A stretch of 64,000 nt of DNA from Gimesia chilikensis. GTDB taxonomy: Bacteria > Planctomycetota > Planctomycetia > Planctomycetales > Planctomycetaceae. Below the pieces are notes generated by a model, which had not been told where the DNA came from, did not search any database, and worked only from the letters and a program-made list of their open reading frames with translations. Position 1 is the stretch's first letter, and each line of letters begins with the position of its first letter. The position numbers and the translations under genes are program-made. Shown here piece by piece: positions 29,738 through 39,240 of the stretch. The stretch lies in assembly GCF_007744075.1 (NCBI RefSeq), contig NZ_CP036266.1, positions 6,933,248-6,997,247 on the forward strand, in the 5' to 3' direction.

Positions 29738-31117
29738 ATGAATAAGTCTAACAGACAAATCTCCCTGTCCACTCTGTTACTGGTGGCTGTTATCTCTGCA
29801 GCGCTCTGTTTTGGAGTGGTGGCTTTGCTGACGAATATTTTCGAGCGCAAGCAGGAAGCCCGTACAACAGTGATGCGGGTGGTTGAGATCGATGATAATA
29901 CCACTGATCCCGCAGTCTGGGGGAAAAACTTTCCGCTGCAATACGATGACTATCTGAAAACAGCCGACATGGTACAAACCACGTATGGCGGGAGTGAGGC
30001 GATTCCGCAGGCACCGACCGATGCCGACCCGCGCGACTTTGTTTCACGGAGTAAATTAGAACGCATTCCTCAACTGAAACAGATGTGGGCCGGGTATGCC
30101 TTCTCAAAAGATTATCGCGAAAAACGAGGCCATGCCTTTATGTTGACCGATCAACTCTATACCGAACGCCAGAAAGTCGGTCAACCCGGGACCTGTATCC
30201 ACTGTCACGCTTCCACATACGTCCCGATGAAGGAACTTGGAGATGGGGACATCATGGCAGGGTTTGAGAAACTCAACACCATGCCTTACATGCAGGCGAA
30301 AGATCATGTGAAGCATCCCGTTGCCTGTATCGACTGTCACGAACCGGAGACGATGGCACTGCGAATCACCCGCCCCGCGTTCATGGAAGGCATCGCTGCC
30401 TATAAAGCCTCGCAGGGAATTGAAGACTATGACGTCAATCGTGACGCCACGCGGCAGGAAATGCGGTCTTACATCTGTGGACAATGTCACGTGGAATACT
30501 ATTTCAAAGGGGATAAAAAACGGCTGACCTATCCCTGGGCGAAAGGCCTCACGGTCGATGCCGCCTACGAGTATTACGAAGAAGAAAACTTCAAAGACTG
30601 GACGCACGCGGAAACAGAAGCGCCGATGCTGAAAGCTCAGCATCCGGAATTCGAGCTCTGGTCGCAGGGCATTCATTCACGGGCCGGTGTCAGTTGCGCG
30701 GATTGTCATATGGCGTATAAACGGGTGGGAGCGATGAAGATCAGCGATCATCATATTCGCAGTCCATTACTGAATGTGAATGCTTCTTGTGGCACCTGTC
30801 ATAAAGCAGACGATAAAGAGCTGATTGCCCGCACGGAAATGATTCAGGCCCGTCATCAGAAACTGGTGGAGGTTGCCCTGGACAGTGTGATCGATCTGGT
30901 CAATGACATTAACGCTGCGAAGAAGAAAGGGATCTCTGCTGAGAAACTCAAGGAGGCCCAGCAGTGGCAACGTAAAGCCACCTTCTATGTCGACTATGTC
31001 GAAGCCGAGAACTCCTCTGGTTTCCATGCAGGTCAGGAGGCAGCCTGGATTCTGGGCGAGTCGATCAACTACTCCCGCAAAGGACAGAATGTGCTGCATC
31101 AGGCCGCACAGGACTGA
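29738..31117 (+). CDS. nrfA: Ammonia-forming cytochrome c nitrite reductase (NrfA), CxxCH type
   Basis: Periplasmic pentaheme enzyme reducing nitrite to ammonium with six electrons; 459 aa. The N-terminal hydrophobic segment is a signal/anchor. Five c-type motifs are seen: GTCIHCHAS (Cys153-His157), ACIDCHEPE, ICGQCHVEYYF, SCADCHMAYK and SCGTCHKAD. The CGQCHVEYYF block with the following LTYPWAKG, and MLKAQHPEFELWSQGIHSRAGVSCADCH, are diagnostic NrfA segments holding the active-site Tyr and His. In Escherichia coli the first heme is CxxCK with lysine as ligand; here it is CxxCH. Paired with nrfH upstream. No FNR- or NarL-like site was identified. Confidence 0.94.
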   Translation: MNKSNRQISLSTLLLVAVISAALCFGVVALLTNIFERKQEARTTVMRVVEIDDNTTDPAVWGKNFPLQYDDYLKTADMVQTTYGGSEAIPQAPTDADPRDFVSRSKLERIPQLKQMWAGYAFSKDYREKRGHAFMLTDQLYTERQKVGQPGTCIHCHASTYVPMKELGDGDIMAGFEKLNTMPYMQAKDHVKHPVACIDCHEPETMALRITRPAFMEGIAAYKASQGIEDYDVNRDATRQEMRSYICGQCHVEYYFKGDKKRLTYPWAKGLTVDAAYEYYEEENFKDWTHAETEAPMLKAQHPEFELWSQGIHSRAGVSCADCHMAYKRVGAMKISDHHIRSPLLNVNASCGTCHKADDKELIARTEMIQARHQKLVEVALDSVIDLVNDINAAKKKGISAEKLKEAQQWQRKATFYVDYVEAENSSGFHAGQEAAWILGESINYSRKGQNVLHQAAQD

Positions 31118-31266
31118 ATCACATTTCTAAATCTTATTTATCAAAATCGCACAACGCATGTTGATTGGCTGATATGTGCCGGGTACCATCGAAGGTATCC
31201 ATCACTCCGCGATCAGCCCCGGCTCAGATCGCACCAGCCCTCACCTGATACCAGGAAACGATCAGC

Positions 31267-32514
31267 ATGTACCGACTCTCGCTCTGCTTCGTGCTTGTTT
31301 TCATGCTTTCTCCACTGGCCACCGCTGGTGAATCCGCAACTCAGAAGACTCTGGAATGGAAGGCGGGGGCCGCTTCCGCAAAGATCACGCCTGACAAACC
31401 TTTAAAGATGGCAGGTTATGCGGGACGGAAAGAACCAGCAGAAGGCACCGAACAGGACCTGTATGCGAAAGCCCTCGCGGTAGAGGACCAGCAGGGGAAT
31501 CGGGTGGTGTTTCTGACACTCGACCTGATCGGTGTAATCGATCGTCTGAGAAGTGATGTGACCAGCCAGGTGCAGGATAAATATAAACTCGATCCTGCAG
31601 CGCTGCTTATGAATGCTTCACACACGCATTGCGGCCCGGCCTACGGTCGCGATGACGCCCAGGAATATTACAACCAGTTGTCTACGACTCTGGTGAAAAC
31701 CATTGGACAGGCGATTGAAAACCTGCAACCGGCACAGCTCAGCTGGTCTGCAGCCCGCTGTTCAGTCGCTATGAACCGCCGCACGCCAACCGCGACCGGC
31801 TATCGTAATCATCCCAATCCCGATGGACGCGTGGATCATCAGGTCCCTGTTCTGCGGGTCGATGATGCTGAGGGGAATCTGAAAGCAGTGATGTTCGGTT
31901 ACGCCTGTCACAATACGACGATGGGCTTCCGCAAATGGTTGGGAGACTATGCCGGTTTCGCACAGGAATATTTTGAGAAAGATCACCCCGGCGTGACAGC
32001 CCTGTTCATGATGGGCTGCGGCGGTGACCAGAATCCATATCCCCGCAGCGAACTGCACTATGCTCAGAAACATGGACGCTCACTGGCAACCGCGGTCGAG
32101 GCAGCGTTGGAGGTCAACCAGCGGAGTCTGCTGCATCAGCACAAGCTGCATGGTCCGCTGAAAGCCGCCTTCGGCACTGTCGAACTGGAGTACCTGCCCG
32201 AGAAGAAACGAGAGCCCTGGGATTACCCGGTGCAGGTGATACAGTTTGGGAAGGATCTGACGCTGGTGGCTTTGGGTACGGAGGTCGTCGTCGACTATGC
32301 CCTGCGTATCAAACAGGAATTGTATGAGGAAGAGGGCCCCGCGATCTGGGTCGCCGGTTATTCGAACGTCTATTCCGGTTACATTCCCAGTAAACGAGTG
32401 CTGCTGGAGGGGGGCTATGAAGCGAGTCGTCCCTATAAACCCGATGTGGAAGAACGCATCATCGGAAAGGTACTCGAACTGAACGAAAGCCTGACTACCC
32501 AGGAATCAAAGTAA
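31267..32514 (+). CDS. Neutral ceramidase-like exported hydrolase
   Basis: 415-residue secreted protein with the neutral/alkaline non-lysosomal ceramidase N-terminal domain. A signal peptide (ending ATAGES) precedes GAASAKITPDKPLKMAGYAGR. The zinc site lies in LLMNASHTHCGPAYGRD, with a second block at FGYACHNTTMGF and MMGCGGDQNPYPRS. Only the N-terminal domain is present, as in most planctomycete members, whose substrate is unknown and may not be ceramide. AGGAA 7-8 nt before the ATG supports the start. It precedes a DUF1549/DUF1501 pair. Confidence 0.85.
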   Translation: MYRLSLCFVLVFMLSPLATAGESATQKTLEWKAGAASAKITPDKPLKMAGYAGRKEPAEGTEQDLYAKALAVEDQQGNRVVFLTLDLIGVIDRLRSDVTSQVQDKYKLDPAALLMNASHTHCGPAYGRDDAQEYYNQLSTTLVKTIGQAIENLQPAQLSWSAARCSVAMNRRTPTATGYRNHPNPDGRVDHQVPVLRVDDAEGNLKAVMFGYACHNTTMGFRKWLGDYAGFAQEYFEKDHPGVTALFMMGCGGDQNPYPRSELHYAQKHGRSLATAVEAALEVNQRSLLHQHKLHGPLKAAFGTVELEYLPEKKREPWDYPVQVIQFGKDLTLVALGTEVVVDYALRIKQELYEEEGPAIWVAGYSNVYSGYIPSKRVLLEGGYEASRPYKPDVEERIIGKVLELNESLTTQESK

Positions 32515-32550
32515 ACCGACATCGGCCTGTTTCCTTCGGGAGAGAACTGC

Positions 32551-35500
32551 ATGTACCCAGCCTGCAGAACATTTTCGCAGAGAGTCGCGACACTCAGTCT
32601 GATACTGTTGTCGCTGGCCGTCACCAGTCTTGTACAGGCCGAGAAGCCTGCTCCCGGTCTGGAACTGTTCGAGAATAAAATCCGACCGGTGCTGATCGAG
32701 CATTGTTACGAATGTCATTCTGCATCAACCACCGACATCAAAGGGGGACTGCGTGTTGACAGTCGTGAGGCGATTCGCAGTGGGGGAGAATCGGGCGCTG
32801 CGGTGGTTCCGCATCAGACCGGGCAAAGCCTGTTACTCGATGCGCTCCGACATGAATCATTTGAGATGCCGCCAGGGAAGAAGTTGTCTGAGGAGGTCAT
32901 CGCTGACTTTGTGAAGTGGGTGGAGCTGGGAGCACCAGACTCTCGAGATCAACCGCCGAGCGTCGATGAGGCCGCCTCGCTCTCCTGGAAAGCGATCTTC
33001 GAAAAACGACGTCAGTGGTGGAGTCTGCAACCACTGCAGAAGGTCACGCCTCCCATCGTGACGAACAACGACTGGTCTGAACGGCCCGTAGATCGTTTCC
33101 TGTTAGAGAAGTTGCAGAAGTCACATTTACAACCCGCCAAATCTGCGAGTCCGCGAACACTGATCAGGCGACTTTCGTTTGTATTAACGGGACTACCTCC
33201 CACACCTGAAGAAGTCGAGGCGTTCGTCTCAGCAGCAAAACAGGATCGTCAGGCTGCCTACGAGCGACTGGTAGACCTGCTGCTGGCATCGCCTCATTAT
33301 GGGGAGCGATTTGCCCGGCACTGGATGGACGTCGTGCGTTACACGGACACTTACGGTTACGAATGGGATAACCCGGCCAAAGGTTCCTGGGAGTACCGCG
33401 ATTATCTGATTCGCGCATTCAACGAGGACGTGGGCTTTGATCAACTGGTGCGTGAGCAGATTGCAGGCGACCTGTTATCGAAGCCCCGGATTAACCGGCA
33501 GAGCGGGTTTCAGGAAAGCCTGATCGGCCCGATGTTCTACCATATGGGCGAACATCGCCACGGCGACAGCATTAATTTTAACGGCATTCACCAGGAGATG
33601 GTCAACAATAAGATTGATGCCTTCTCGAAAGCGTTTCTGGCGAGTACTGTTGCCTGCGCCCGCTGTCACGATCATAAGCTGGACGCCATTTCCCAACGCG
33701 ACTATTACGCGATGGCAGCAGTCTTTATGACACCCCGCTGGACGTCACGCGTAATTGATGCCCCGGGGAAACAGGATGTACTGATCGGGCAGTTGCAAAC
33801 ACTGCGAAATGAAATCCAGCAGGAATTAAAACTGGTCTGGAGTCAGCAGGCCGAGCAGTTCACTTCGGAACTGGCGACAGCCCTCGATCCCTCTGCTGAA
33901 GACTCCCGTTCCCGCATCTGGCGCGAAGCACTCGGACTGACTACAGAAAAAGAACAGAAGTCCCCCAAATTAAAAGCAGGGGACATCGCCTGGCTGGCTA
34001 ATCAACTGTTGAAATTCTCCACGCCAGCTGAAATCAAACCCAACTGGGAGCAACTGCAGGCAGCCTGGCGCACTGCCAGTGAAACACATCGTCGACAGAA
34101 CAAAGAACGTTTTAAGGTACTGACGGACTTCTCAAAACCTGGTTTTCCTGAAGGCTGGCAGGTCGAAGGAGACGGCATTCAGTTTGGATATGTCAAGGAA
34201 GGGACGCCTTTAGTCTCCCTGGAGGGAGAGCAACTGATCCAGCAACTGCTGCCCCGTGGATATCATACACATGCACTCTCTTCTAAATTACCGGGGGCGA
34301 TCCGACCACCGTCTGAGCGAAAGCTGCCGGGAAAGATGGTCAGCCTGAATGTGGCTGGCGGTGAGTGGAGCGGTTTTCTCCGCACACCGGACAATGCGTT
34401 TCAAACTGAGAATGTGATCTTCTTTGATCGAAGCGAGCCAGCCTGGCAGACCTTCGCTGATCGTCCGCTGGTGAATGGAATTCAGCGGATGATGTTTGAA
34501 ATCGCAACCAGCGATCTGAATCCCGATTTTCCACCCCGGACCGGAAAAACCCGGGCCGGCGGCAAACTGCTGCCTGCGGAGGATTTTGGTTTTGATAAAC
34601 GGAGCTGGTTCAGTGTGACGGAAATTGTCAGCCATGATCAACCGGGAACACCCGCGGATGAGCAGGCTCACTTCGCTACACTATATGATCAGACCGTTCC
34701 AAAAAATCAGTTTGAGGCCAGCCAGCGCATCGCAGCCTGGCTGACCGGAAGCGTGAAACGCTGGTGTCAGGATCAACCGAAGGATGGTGATGTCACGTTG
34801 ATCAACTGGCTGCTGAAAAACCGGCTGCTGGATAATCATGCCGACACGGGTTCGCGTCTCAAGCAACTGGTCACGGAGTACCGCCTGATCGAATCGCAAA
34901 TCCAGTTCGCGCATACAGCGAACAGCATGGATGAACGTGGATTGACTGAGATTTCCTATCCCCTCAATATTCGGGGGAATGTTGATGATCCCGGAAAACT
35001 GATTCCGCCTGACTTTCTGGAAGTTTTTGCCGGACGACATCAGGTTCCTCAGAGCCCGGGCAGTGGTCGACTGGAACTGGCAGAGTACCTGGTCAGCCCG
35101 GAACATCCTCTGACTGCGCGCGTCTATGTGAACCGAGTCTGGCAGTGGGTCTTTGGTGAAGGTCTTGCCCGAACCCCCAATGACTTCGGGCACCTGGGCG
35201 AACAACCCACGCATCCGGAACTGCTGGACTACCTGGCGCAGGAATTCATGGCAGATGGCTGGTCAACCAGACGCTTGGTACGCAGGCTGGTACTGACGCA
35301 GGCATTTCAACAGTCGGGAACCGTGTCTGAGCAGTCGAAAGACTTCGATGCAGACAACCATTTATGGCATCACTACCCGACCCGCAGACTGGAAGCCGAG
35401 GCGATTCGCGATTCTCTGCTGACGGTGTCCGGCAGTCTGGACCGCCGGTTGTATGGTCGTCCAATCGAAGTGCCCCGATCAAAACCCGATCCTGCGAAAC

Positions 35501-35934
35501 GACTGTTCGATGGTCCCCTGGATGGTGCAGGTCGGCGCTCGATTTATCTGCGGATGTCGATCATGGATCCTCCCCGGTTTCTGGTTGGTTTTAATCTGCC
35601 GGATTTAAAACTCCCCACCGGCAAACGGGATGTCACTAATGTGCCCAACCAGGCCTTGATTTTGATGAACGATCCGTTTGTCATCAGTCAGGCAGAGGAA
35701 TGGTCGAAGCGTCTGATTACTGATTCAAGTGAAACAGTGGAACAACGGTTACAGCAGATGTTTCTGACTGCCTATGGACGCCATCCCGAAGCGAGTGAAG
35801 TCAAACGCTGGACAGCGTTGATTGGAGAACTGGGAGGGACGCGTGAGCAGAGCGGGTTGCTGCAGAATCCAGAAGTCTGGCGGCATGTGGCTCACGCCAT
35901 GTTTAATACCAAAGAATTCATTTATTACCGGTAA
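32551..35934 (+). CDS. Large DUF1549/DUF1553 protein with planctomycete cytochrome C domain
   Basis: 1127-residue exported protein, second member of the family in the window. Order: signal peptide (to about residue 31), planctomycete cytochrome C domain (IEHCYECHSASTTDIKGGL), DUF1549 (LEKLQKSHLQPAKSASP, LTGLPPTPEEVEAF, GERFARHWMDVVRYTDTYGYEW, CARCHDHKLDAI), a long insert of about 400 residues (roughly 430-830), and DUF1553 (LTARVYVNRVWQWVFGEGLA, FMADGWSTRRLVRRLVLTQAF, VPNQALILMNDPF). The insert, absent from the copy at 16113, is probably a carbohydrate-binding or beta-sandwich module, but I could not assign it. The DUF1501 gene starts 5 bp after its stop. Confidence 0.9.
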   Translation: MYPACRTFSQRVATLSLILLSLAVTSLVQAEKPAPGLELFENKIRPVLIEHCYECHSASTTDIKGGLRVDSREAIRSGGESGAAVVPHQTGQSLLLDALRHESFEMPPGKKLSEEVIADFVKWVELGAPDSRDQPPSVDEAASLSWKAIFEKRRQWWSLQPLQKVTPPIVTNNDWSERPVDRFLLEKLQKSHLQPAKSASPRTLIRRLSFVLTGLPPTPEEVEAFVSAAKQDRQAAYERLVDLLLASPHYGERFARHWMDVVRYTDTYGYEWDNPAKGSWEYRDYLIRAFNEDVGFDQLVREQIAGDLLSKPRINRQSGFQESLIGPMFYHMGEHRHGDSINFNGIHQEMVNNKIDAFSKAFLASTVACARCHDHKLDAISQRDYYAMAAVFMTPRWTSRVIDAPGKQDVLIGQLQTLRNEIQQELKLVWSQQAEQFTSELATALDPSAEDSRSRIWREALGLTTEKEQKSPKLKAGDIAWLANQLLKFSTPAEIKPNWEQLQAAWRTASETHRRQNKERFKVLTDFSKPGFPEGWQVEGDGIQFGYVKEGTPLVSLEGEQLIQQLLPRGYHTHALSSKLPGAIRPPSERKLPGKMVSLNVAGGEWSGFLRTPDNAFQTENVIFFDRSEPAWQTFADRPLVNGIQRMMFEIATSDLNPDFPPRTGKTRAGGKLLPAEDFGFDKRSWFSVTEIVSHDQPGTPADEQAHFATLYDQTVPKNQFEASQRIAAWLTGSVKRWCQDQPKDGDVTLINWLLKNRLLDNHADTGSRLKQLVTEYRLIESQIQFAHTANSMDERGLTEISYPLNIRGNVDDPGKLIPPDFLEVFAGRHQVPQSPGSGRLELAEYLVSPEHPLTARVYVNRVWQWVFGEGLARTPNDFGHLGEQPTHPELLDYLAQEFMADGWSTRRLVRRLVLTQAFQQSGTVSEQSKDFDADNHLWHHYPTRRLEAEAIRDSLLTVSGSLDRRLYGRPIEVPRSKPDPAKRLFDGPLDGAGRRSIYLRMSIMDPPRFLVGFNLPDLKLPTGKRDVTNVPNQALILMNDPFVISQAEEWSKRLITDSSETVEQRLQQMFLTAYGRHPEASEVKRWTALIGELGGTREQSGLLQNPEVWRHVAHAMFNTKEFIYYR

Positions 35935-35939
35935 CTGAT

Positions 35940-37391
35940 ATGCAGAGCTCATCATTCCGTTACAGTTGCTGCCCGGGGGCATTGCCCGTCAATTCCCGCC
36001 GTGGCTTCCTCAAGCAGACAAGTGCCGGTTTTGGCTGGTTGGCACTGGCAGGTCTGCTGTGTGAGCAGAATCGATTGCAGGCAGCACCGCCATCAACGCC
36101 GCCCCACCATACGCCGCGTGTCAAAAATGTCATCTTTTGTTTCATGGATGGCGGGCCCAGTCACGTGGACACCTTCGACCCCAAGCCGGCATTGAAAACG
36201 CATGAAGGGAAACCGATCGGGGCAGGCGCCGTTTCCAAGCGATCTCAATCGAGCGCCGGTCGGGTCTGGCTGGGAAGTCCCTGGAAATTCCGACAACGGG
36301 GTGAGAGCGGTCTCTGGGTCAGCGATCTGTTTCCGCAACTGGCTCAAGTGGCTGACGAACTGTGTGTCGTACGTTCTATGGTGGGAGAACTGCCCTTGCA
36401 TGGTCAACAGAATCTGTTGTTGCACACGGGGCGGATTATCGGACAGGCACCGAGCATGGGGGCCTGGGTTTCTTATGGACTGGGTACCGAGAACCGCAAC
36501 CTTCCCGCCTACGTCGTGTTGAATAACGACTGGGTGCCGAATGGAGGCCTGGAAAATTTTGGCAGTTCGTTTCTCCCCGCTACACATCAGGCAACGCAGT
36601 TACGCGCGAAAGGCGTACCCGTGGACAACATCCGGCCGGGTGATTCACTATCGCTACAACAGCGTAAACTGGAACTGCTGGCTGCACAGGACCAGATCTT
36701 TGCGGACAAAGCCTCGGCAGCTTCACCCATTGAGAGTGCGATCGCCAACTATGAAACCGCATTTCGTATGCAGACCCTGGTTCCTGAAGTCTCCGACATC
36801 AGTCAGGAGCCTGCTTACATCCAGCGCGAGTATGGCGTGGATTCGACCGACGAACATCAGCACTACTACGCAACCCAGGCGCTGCGGGCCCGGCGGCTTG
36901 TCGAAGCGGGAGTCCGATTTGTGGAGATCACGTGTCCCAGTTTCGACAGCAATAACAGCCCTTGGGACCAACACGGGCAGCTCAAGAAAAACCATGAGAA
37001 GAATGCGCGAATTACGGAACAGTCCGTGGCGGCGCTGATTGTCGATCTGAAACGACGTGGTCTACTCGACGAAACTCTGGTTGTCTGGGCAGGTGAAATG
37101 GGTCGGACTCCCCATACACCGAAAGTCACGCCGACCTGTGGTCGTGATCATCATGTCAACGGTTACAGTCTGTTTCTGGCCGGGGGTGGCTTTAAACCGG
37201 GAATCACGTTCGGAGAGACCGATGAATTTGGAAATGCGGTCGTCGAACACCCACTGTCGATTCATGACATCCATGCGACGATTCTGGATCAACTTGGACT
37301 GGATCATGAAGCACTGACGTTTCGACATGGGGGCCGTGACCACCGTTTGACCGATGTGCACGGACATGTAATCCAGGAGATACTGAGTTAA
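35940..37391 (+). CDS. DUF1501 protein with Tat leader
   Basis: 483 aa, partner of the preceding DUF1549/DUF1553 gene with a gap of only 5 bp. The leader NSRRGFLKQTSAGFGWLALAG is twin-arginine type. Family blocks: IFCFMDGGPSHVDTFDPKP, EAGVRFVEITCPSFDS, WDQHGQLKKNHEKNARITEQ, LVVWAGEMGRTPHTP, GRDHHVNGYSLFLAGGGFKPG. Many His/Asp residues match a metal-dependent alkaline-phosphatase-like fold. Biochemical role unknown. Confidence 0.9.
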   Translation: MQSSSFRYSCCPGALPVNSRRGFLKQTSAGFGWLALAGLLCEQNRLQAAPPSTPPHHTPRVKNVIFCFMDGGPSHVDTFDPKPALKTHEGKPIGAGAVSKRSQSSAGRVWLGSPWKFRQRGESGLWVSDLFPQLAQVADELCVVRSMVGELPLHGQQNLLLHTGRIIGQAPSMGAWVSYGLGTENRNLPAYVVLNNDWVPNGGLENFGSSFLPATHQATQLRAKGVPVDNIRPGDSLSLQQRKLELLAAQDQIFADKASAASPIESAIANYETAFRMQTLVPEVSDISQEPAYIQREYGVDSTDEHQHYYATQALRARRLVEAGVRFVEITCPSFDSNNSPWDQHGQLKKNHEKNARITEQSVAALIVDLKRRGLLDETLVVWAGEMGRTPHTPKVTPTCGRDHHVNGYSLFLAGGGFKPGITFGETDEFGNAVVEHPLSIHDIHATILDQLGLDHEALTFRHGGRDHRLTDVHGHVIQEILS

Positions 37392-37616
37392 AGTAGTGAT
37401 CCATGAAGTTCCAGTTAAATGTCAGATTCGAATCTGTTTTCAATGACTCTTGAGTTGCCGGGCCCCTCTCAGCGACCTTAAAATCTAAGTATCCATCCCG
37501 GAAGGTCGTCCACGGTAAATCCTCCGTCGCATCTGCCGTTCCCATTACGCGTGATCAACGCAGACACATTCATATAATTCCCACCCGCTAATTCCACTGA
37601 AACAGGTATATTACGT

Positions 37617-39206
37617 ATGTTCGATTACAAACGGCTTAATGAAGCAGTTAAAGCAGAGAACGGTATCAGCCGTCGTCTCTTTCTTTCCTATGGTGCAGCG
37701 CTGTCGACTCTTCCTTTACTGGGTCGGGCCAGTTGGGCGAATCCCTCTCCCGTTTTCCAGAAAGATCCATTCACGCTGGGTGTCGCTTCCGGCGATCCGG
37801 ACTCGACCAGTGTGATTTTATGGACCCGCCTCGCTCCCGAACCACTACAGCCCCACGGCGGGTTAGGTCCCCAACCGATCGAAGTCAAATGGGAACTGGC
37901 GGAAGACGAAGGCTTTCAGAAGCTGGTAGCTTCAGGCACGACCCAGGCAACTCCACAGCTCGGGCATTCCGTGCACGTGGAAGCGAAAGGCCTGAAAGCC
38001 GATCACTGGTACTGGTATCGGTTCCAGGCAGGCGATGCCGTCAGCCCCGTGGGACGCACGCGGACGATGCCTGAAACCACCGCGATGCCAGACCAGCTGA
38101 AATTTGCTTTCGCCAGCTGTCAGAACTATGAACAGGGACTGTTTACCGCCTACGAACAGATGGCCCAGGACGACCTGGACCTGGTCTTCCACCTGGGTGA
38201 TTATATCTACGAATATCAGTCTGGCAGAAACGGCAAGATCCGCACACACTTTGGTCCCGAGATCGAATCACTGGGTGATTACCGGATTCGCCACTCCCAG
38301 TACCGCGCCGATCCCTTGCTGCACAACATGCATGCCAAATGTCCCTGGTTTGTAACCTGGGATGACCATGAATTTGATAATAACTGTGCCGCTGATGTCT
38401 CCGAAGAACTGGATGCCGACCCGATTGACTATCTACTCAGACGGGCCAACGCTTACCAGGCATACTACGAAATGATGCCGCTGAGACCTGGTTGCCTGCC
38501 TCAGGGACCGCATATGCAGCTTTATCGCCAGGGTGGTTTTGGACGACTTGCAGATTTCTTTGTGCTGGATACACGTCAGTATCGTTCTGATCAGCCGAAT
38601 GGGGATAAGAAATCTCCGCTGAATCAATCAGCAATGGCACGCAGCAATTCGCTCCTGGGCGGTAAACAACGAAACTGGCTGCAGTCCCAGCTGATCAGTT
38701 CAGATGCGACCTGGAACGTTCTGGCCCAGCAGGTGATGATGGGCATGGTGAGTTTCTCTTCGAAAGACGCAGAGCGGGTCTATTCCATGGACCAGTGGCC
38801 CGGCAGTGCCTATGAACGGATGCAGTTGCTGCAATTCATGGCTGATCGCCGTGTCCCTAATCCGGTAGTATTAACCGGTGACATTCATTCCAACTGGGTG
38901 AATAATCTGCGCGTGGATGACCGCAAGCCCGAAACACCTGTCGTGGCGACTGAATTTGTAGGAACCTCTATCAGCAGTGGTGGGAACGGTGTGCAGAAGC
39001 GCAAAGGGCACGCTGACATTCTCTCACACAACCCCTGCGTGCAGTTTCAGAACTCCGAACGTGGCTATGTCCGCTGCACTGTGACTCCCAAGAACTGGAT
39101 CAGCGATTACATGGTTGTGGATGATGTTACCCGTCCCGGGGGACATGTCACTCCGCGGGCTGCATTTGTAGTCGAAGCGGGTACTCCGGGAGCACAACCG
39201 GCTTAA
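37617..39206 (+). CDS. phoD: Alkaline phosphatase D (PhoD)
   Basis: 529-residue exported phosphodiesterase/phosphatase. Tat leader with SRRLFLSYGAALSTLPLLG, then the PhoD N-terminal Ig-like domain (FTLGVASGDPDSTSVILWTRLAP). The catalytic domain contains FASCQNYEQGLFTAYEQMAQ, FHLGDYIYEY, TWDDHEFDNNC and LTGDIHSNWVNNL. These are the full metal-binding blocks of PhoD. It releases phosphate from phosphodiesters or monoesters in the periplasm. It stands alone; no Pho-box could be identified in the 225 bp upstream. Confidence 0.92.
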   Translation: MFDYKRLNEAVKAENGISRRLFLSYGAALSTLPLLGRASWANPSPVFQKDPFTLGVASGDPDSTSVILWTRLAPEPLQPHGGLGPQPIEVKWELAEDEGFQKLVASGTTQATPQLGHSVHVEAKGLKADHWYWYRFQAGDAVSPVGRTRTMPETTAMPDQLKFAFASCQNYEQGLFTAYEQMAQDDLDLVFHLGDYIYEYQSGRNGKIRTHFGPEIESLGDYRIRHSQYRADPLLHNMHAKCPWFVTWDDHEFDNNCAADVSEELDADPIDYLLRRANAYQAYYEMMPLRPGCLPQGPHMQLYRQGGFGRLADFFVLDTRQYRSDQPNGDKKSPLNQSAMARSNSLLGGKQRNWLQSQLISSDATWNVLAQQVMMGMVSFSSKDAERVYSMDQWPGSAYERMQLLQFMADRRVPNPVVLTGDIHSNWVNNLRVDDRKPETPVVATEFVGTSISSGGNGVQKRKGHADILSHNPCVQFQNSERGYVRCTVTPKNWISDYMVVDDVTRPGGHVTPRAAFVVEAGTPGAQPA

Positions 39207-39240
39207 GTGCCCAATCCGCTATGCTGACATTCGACTGAGA

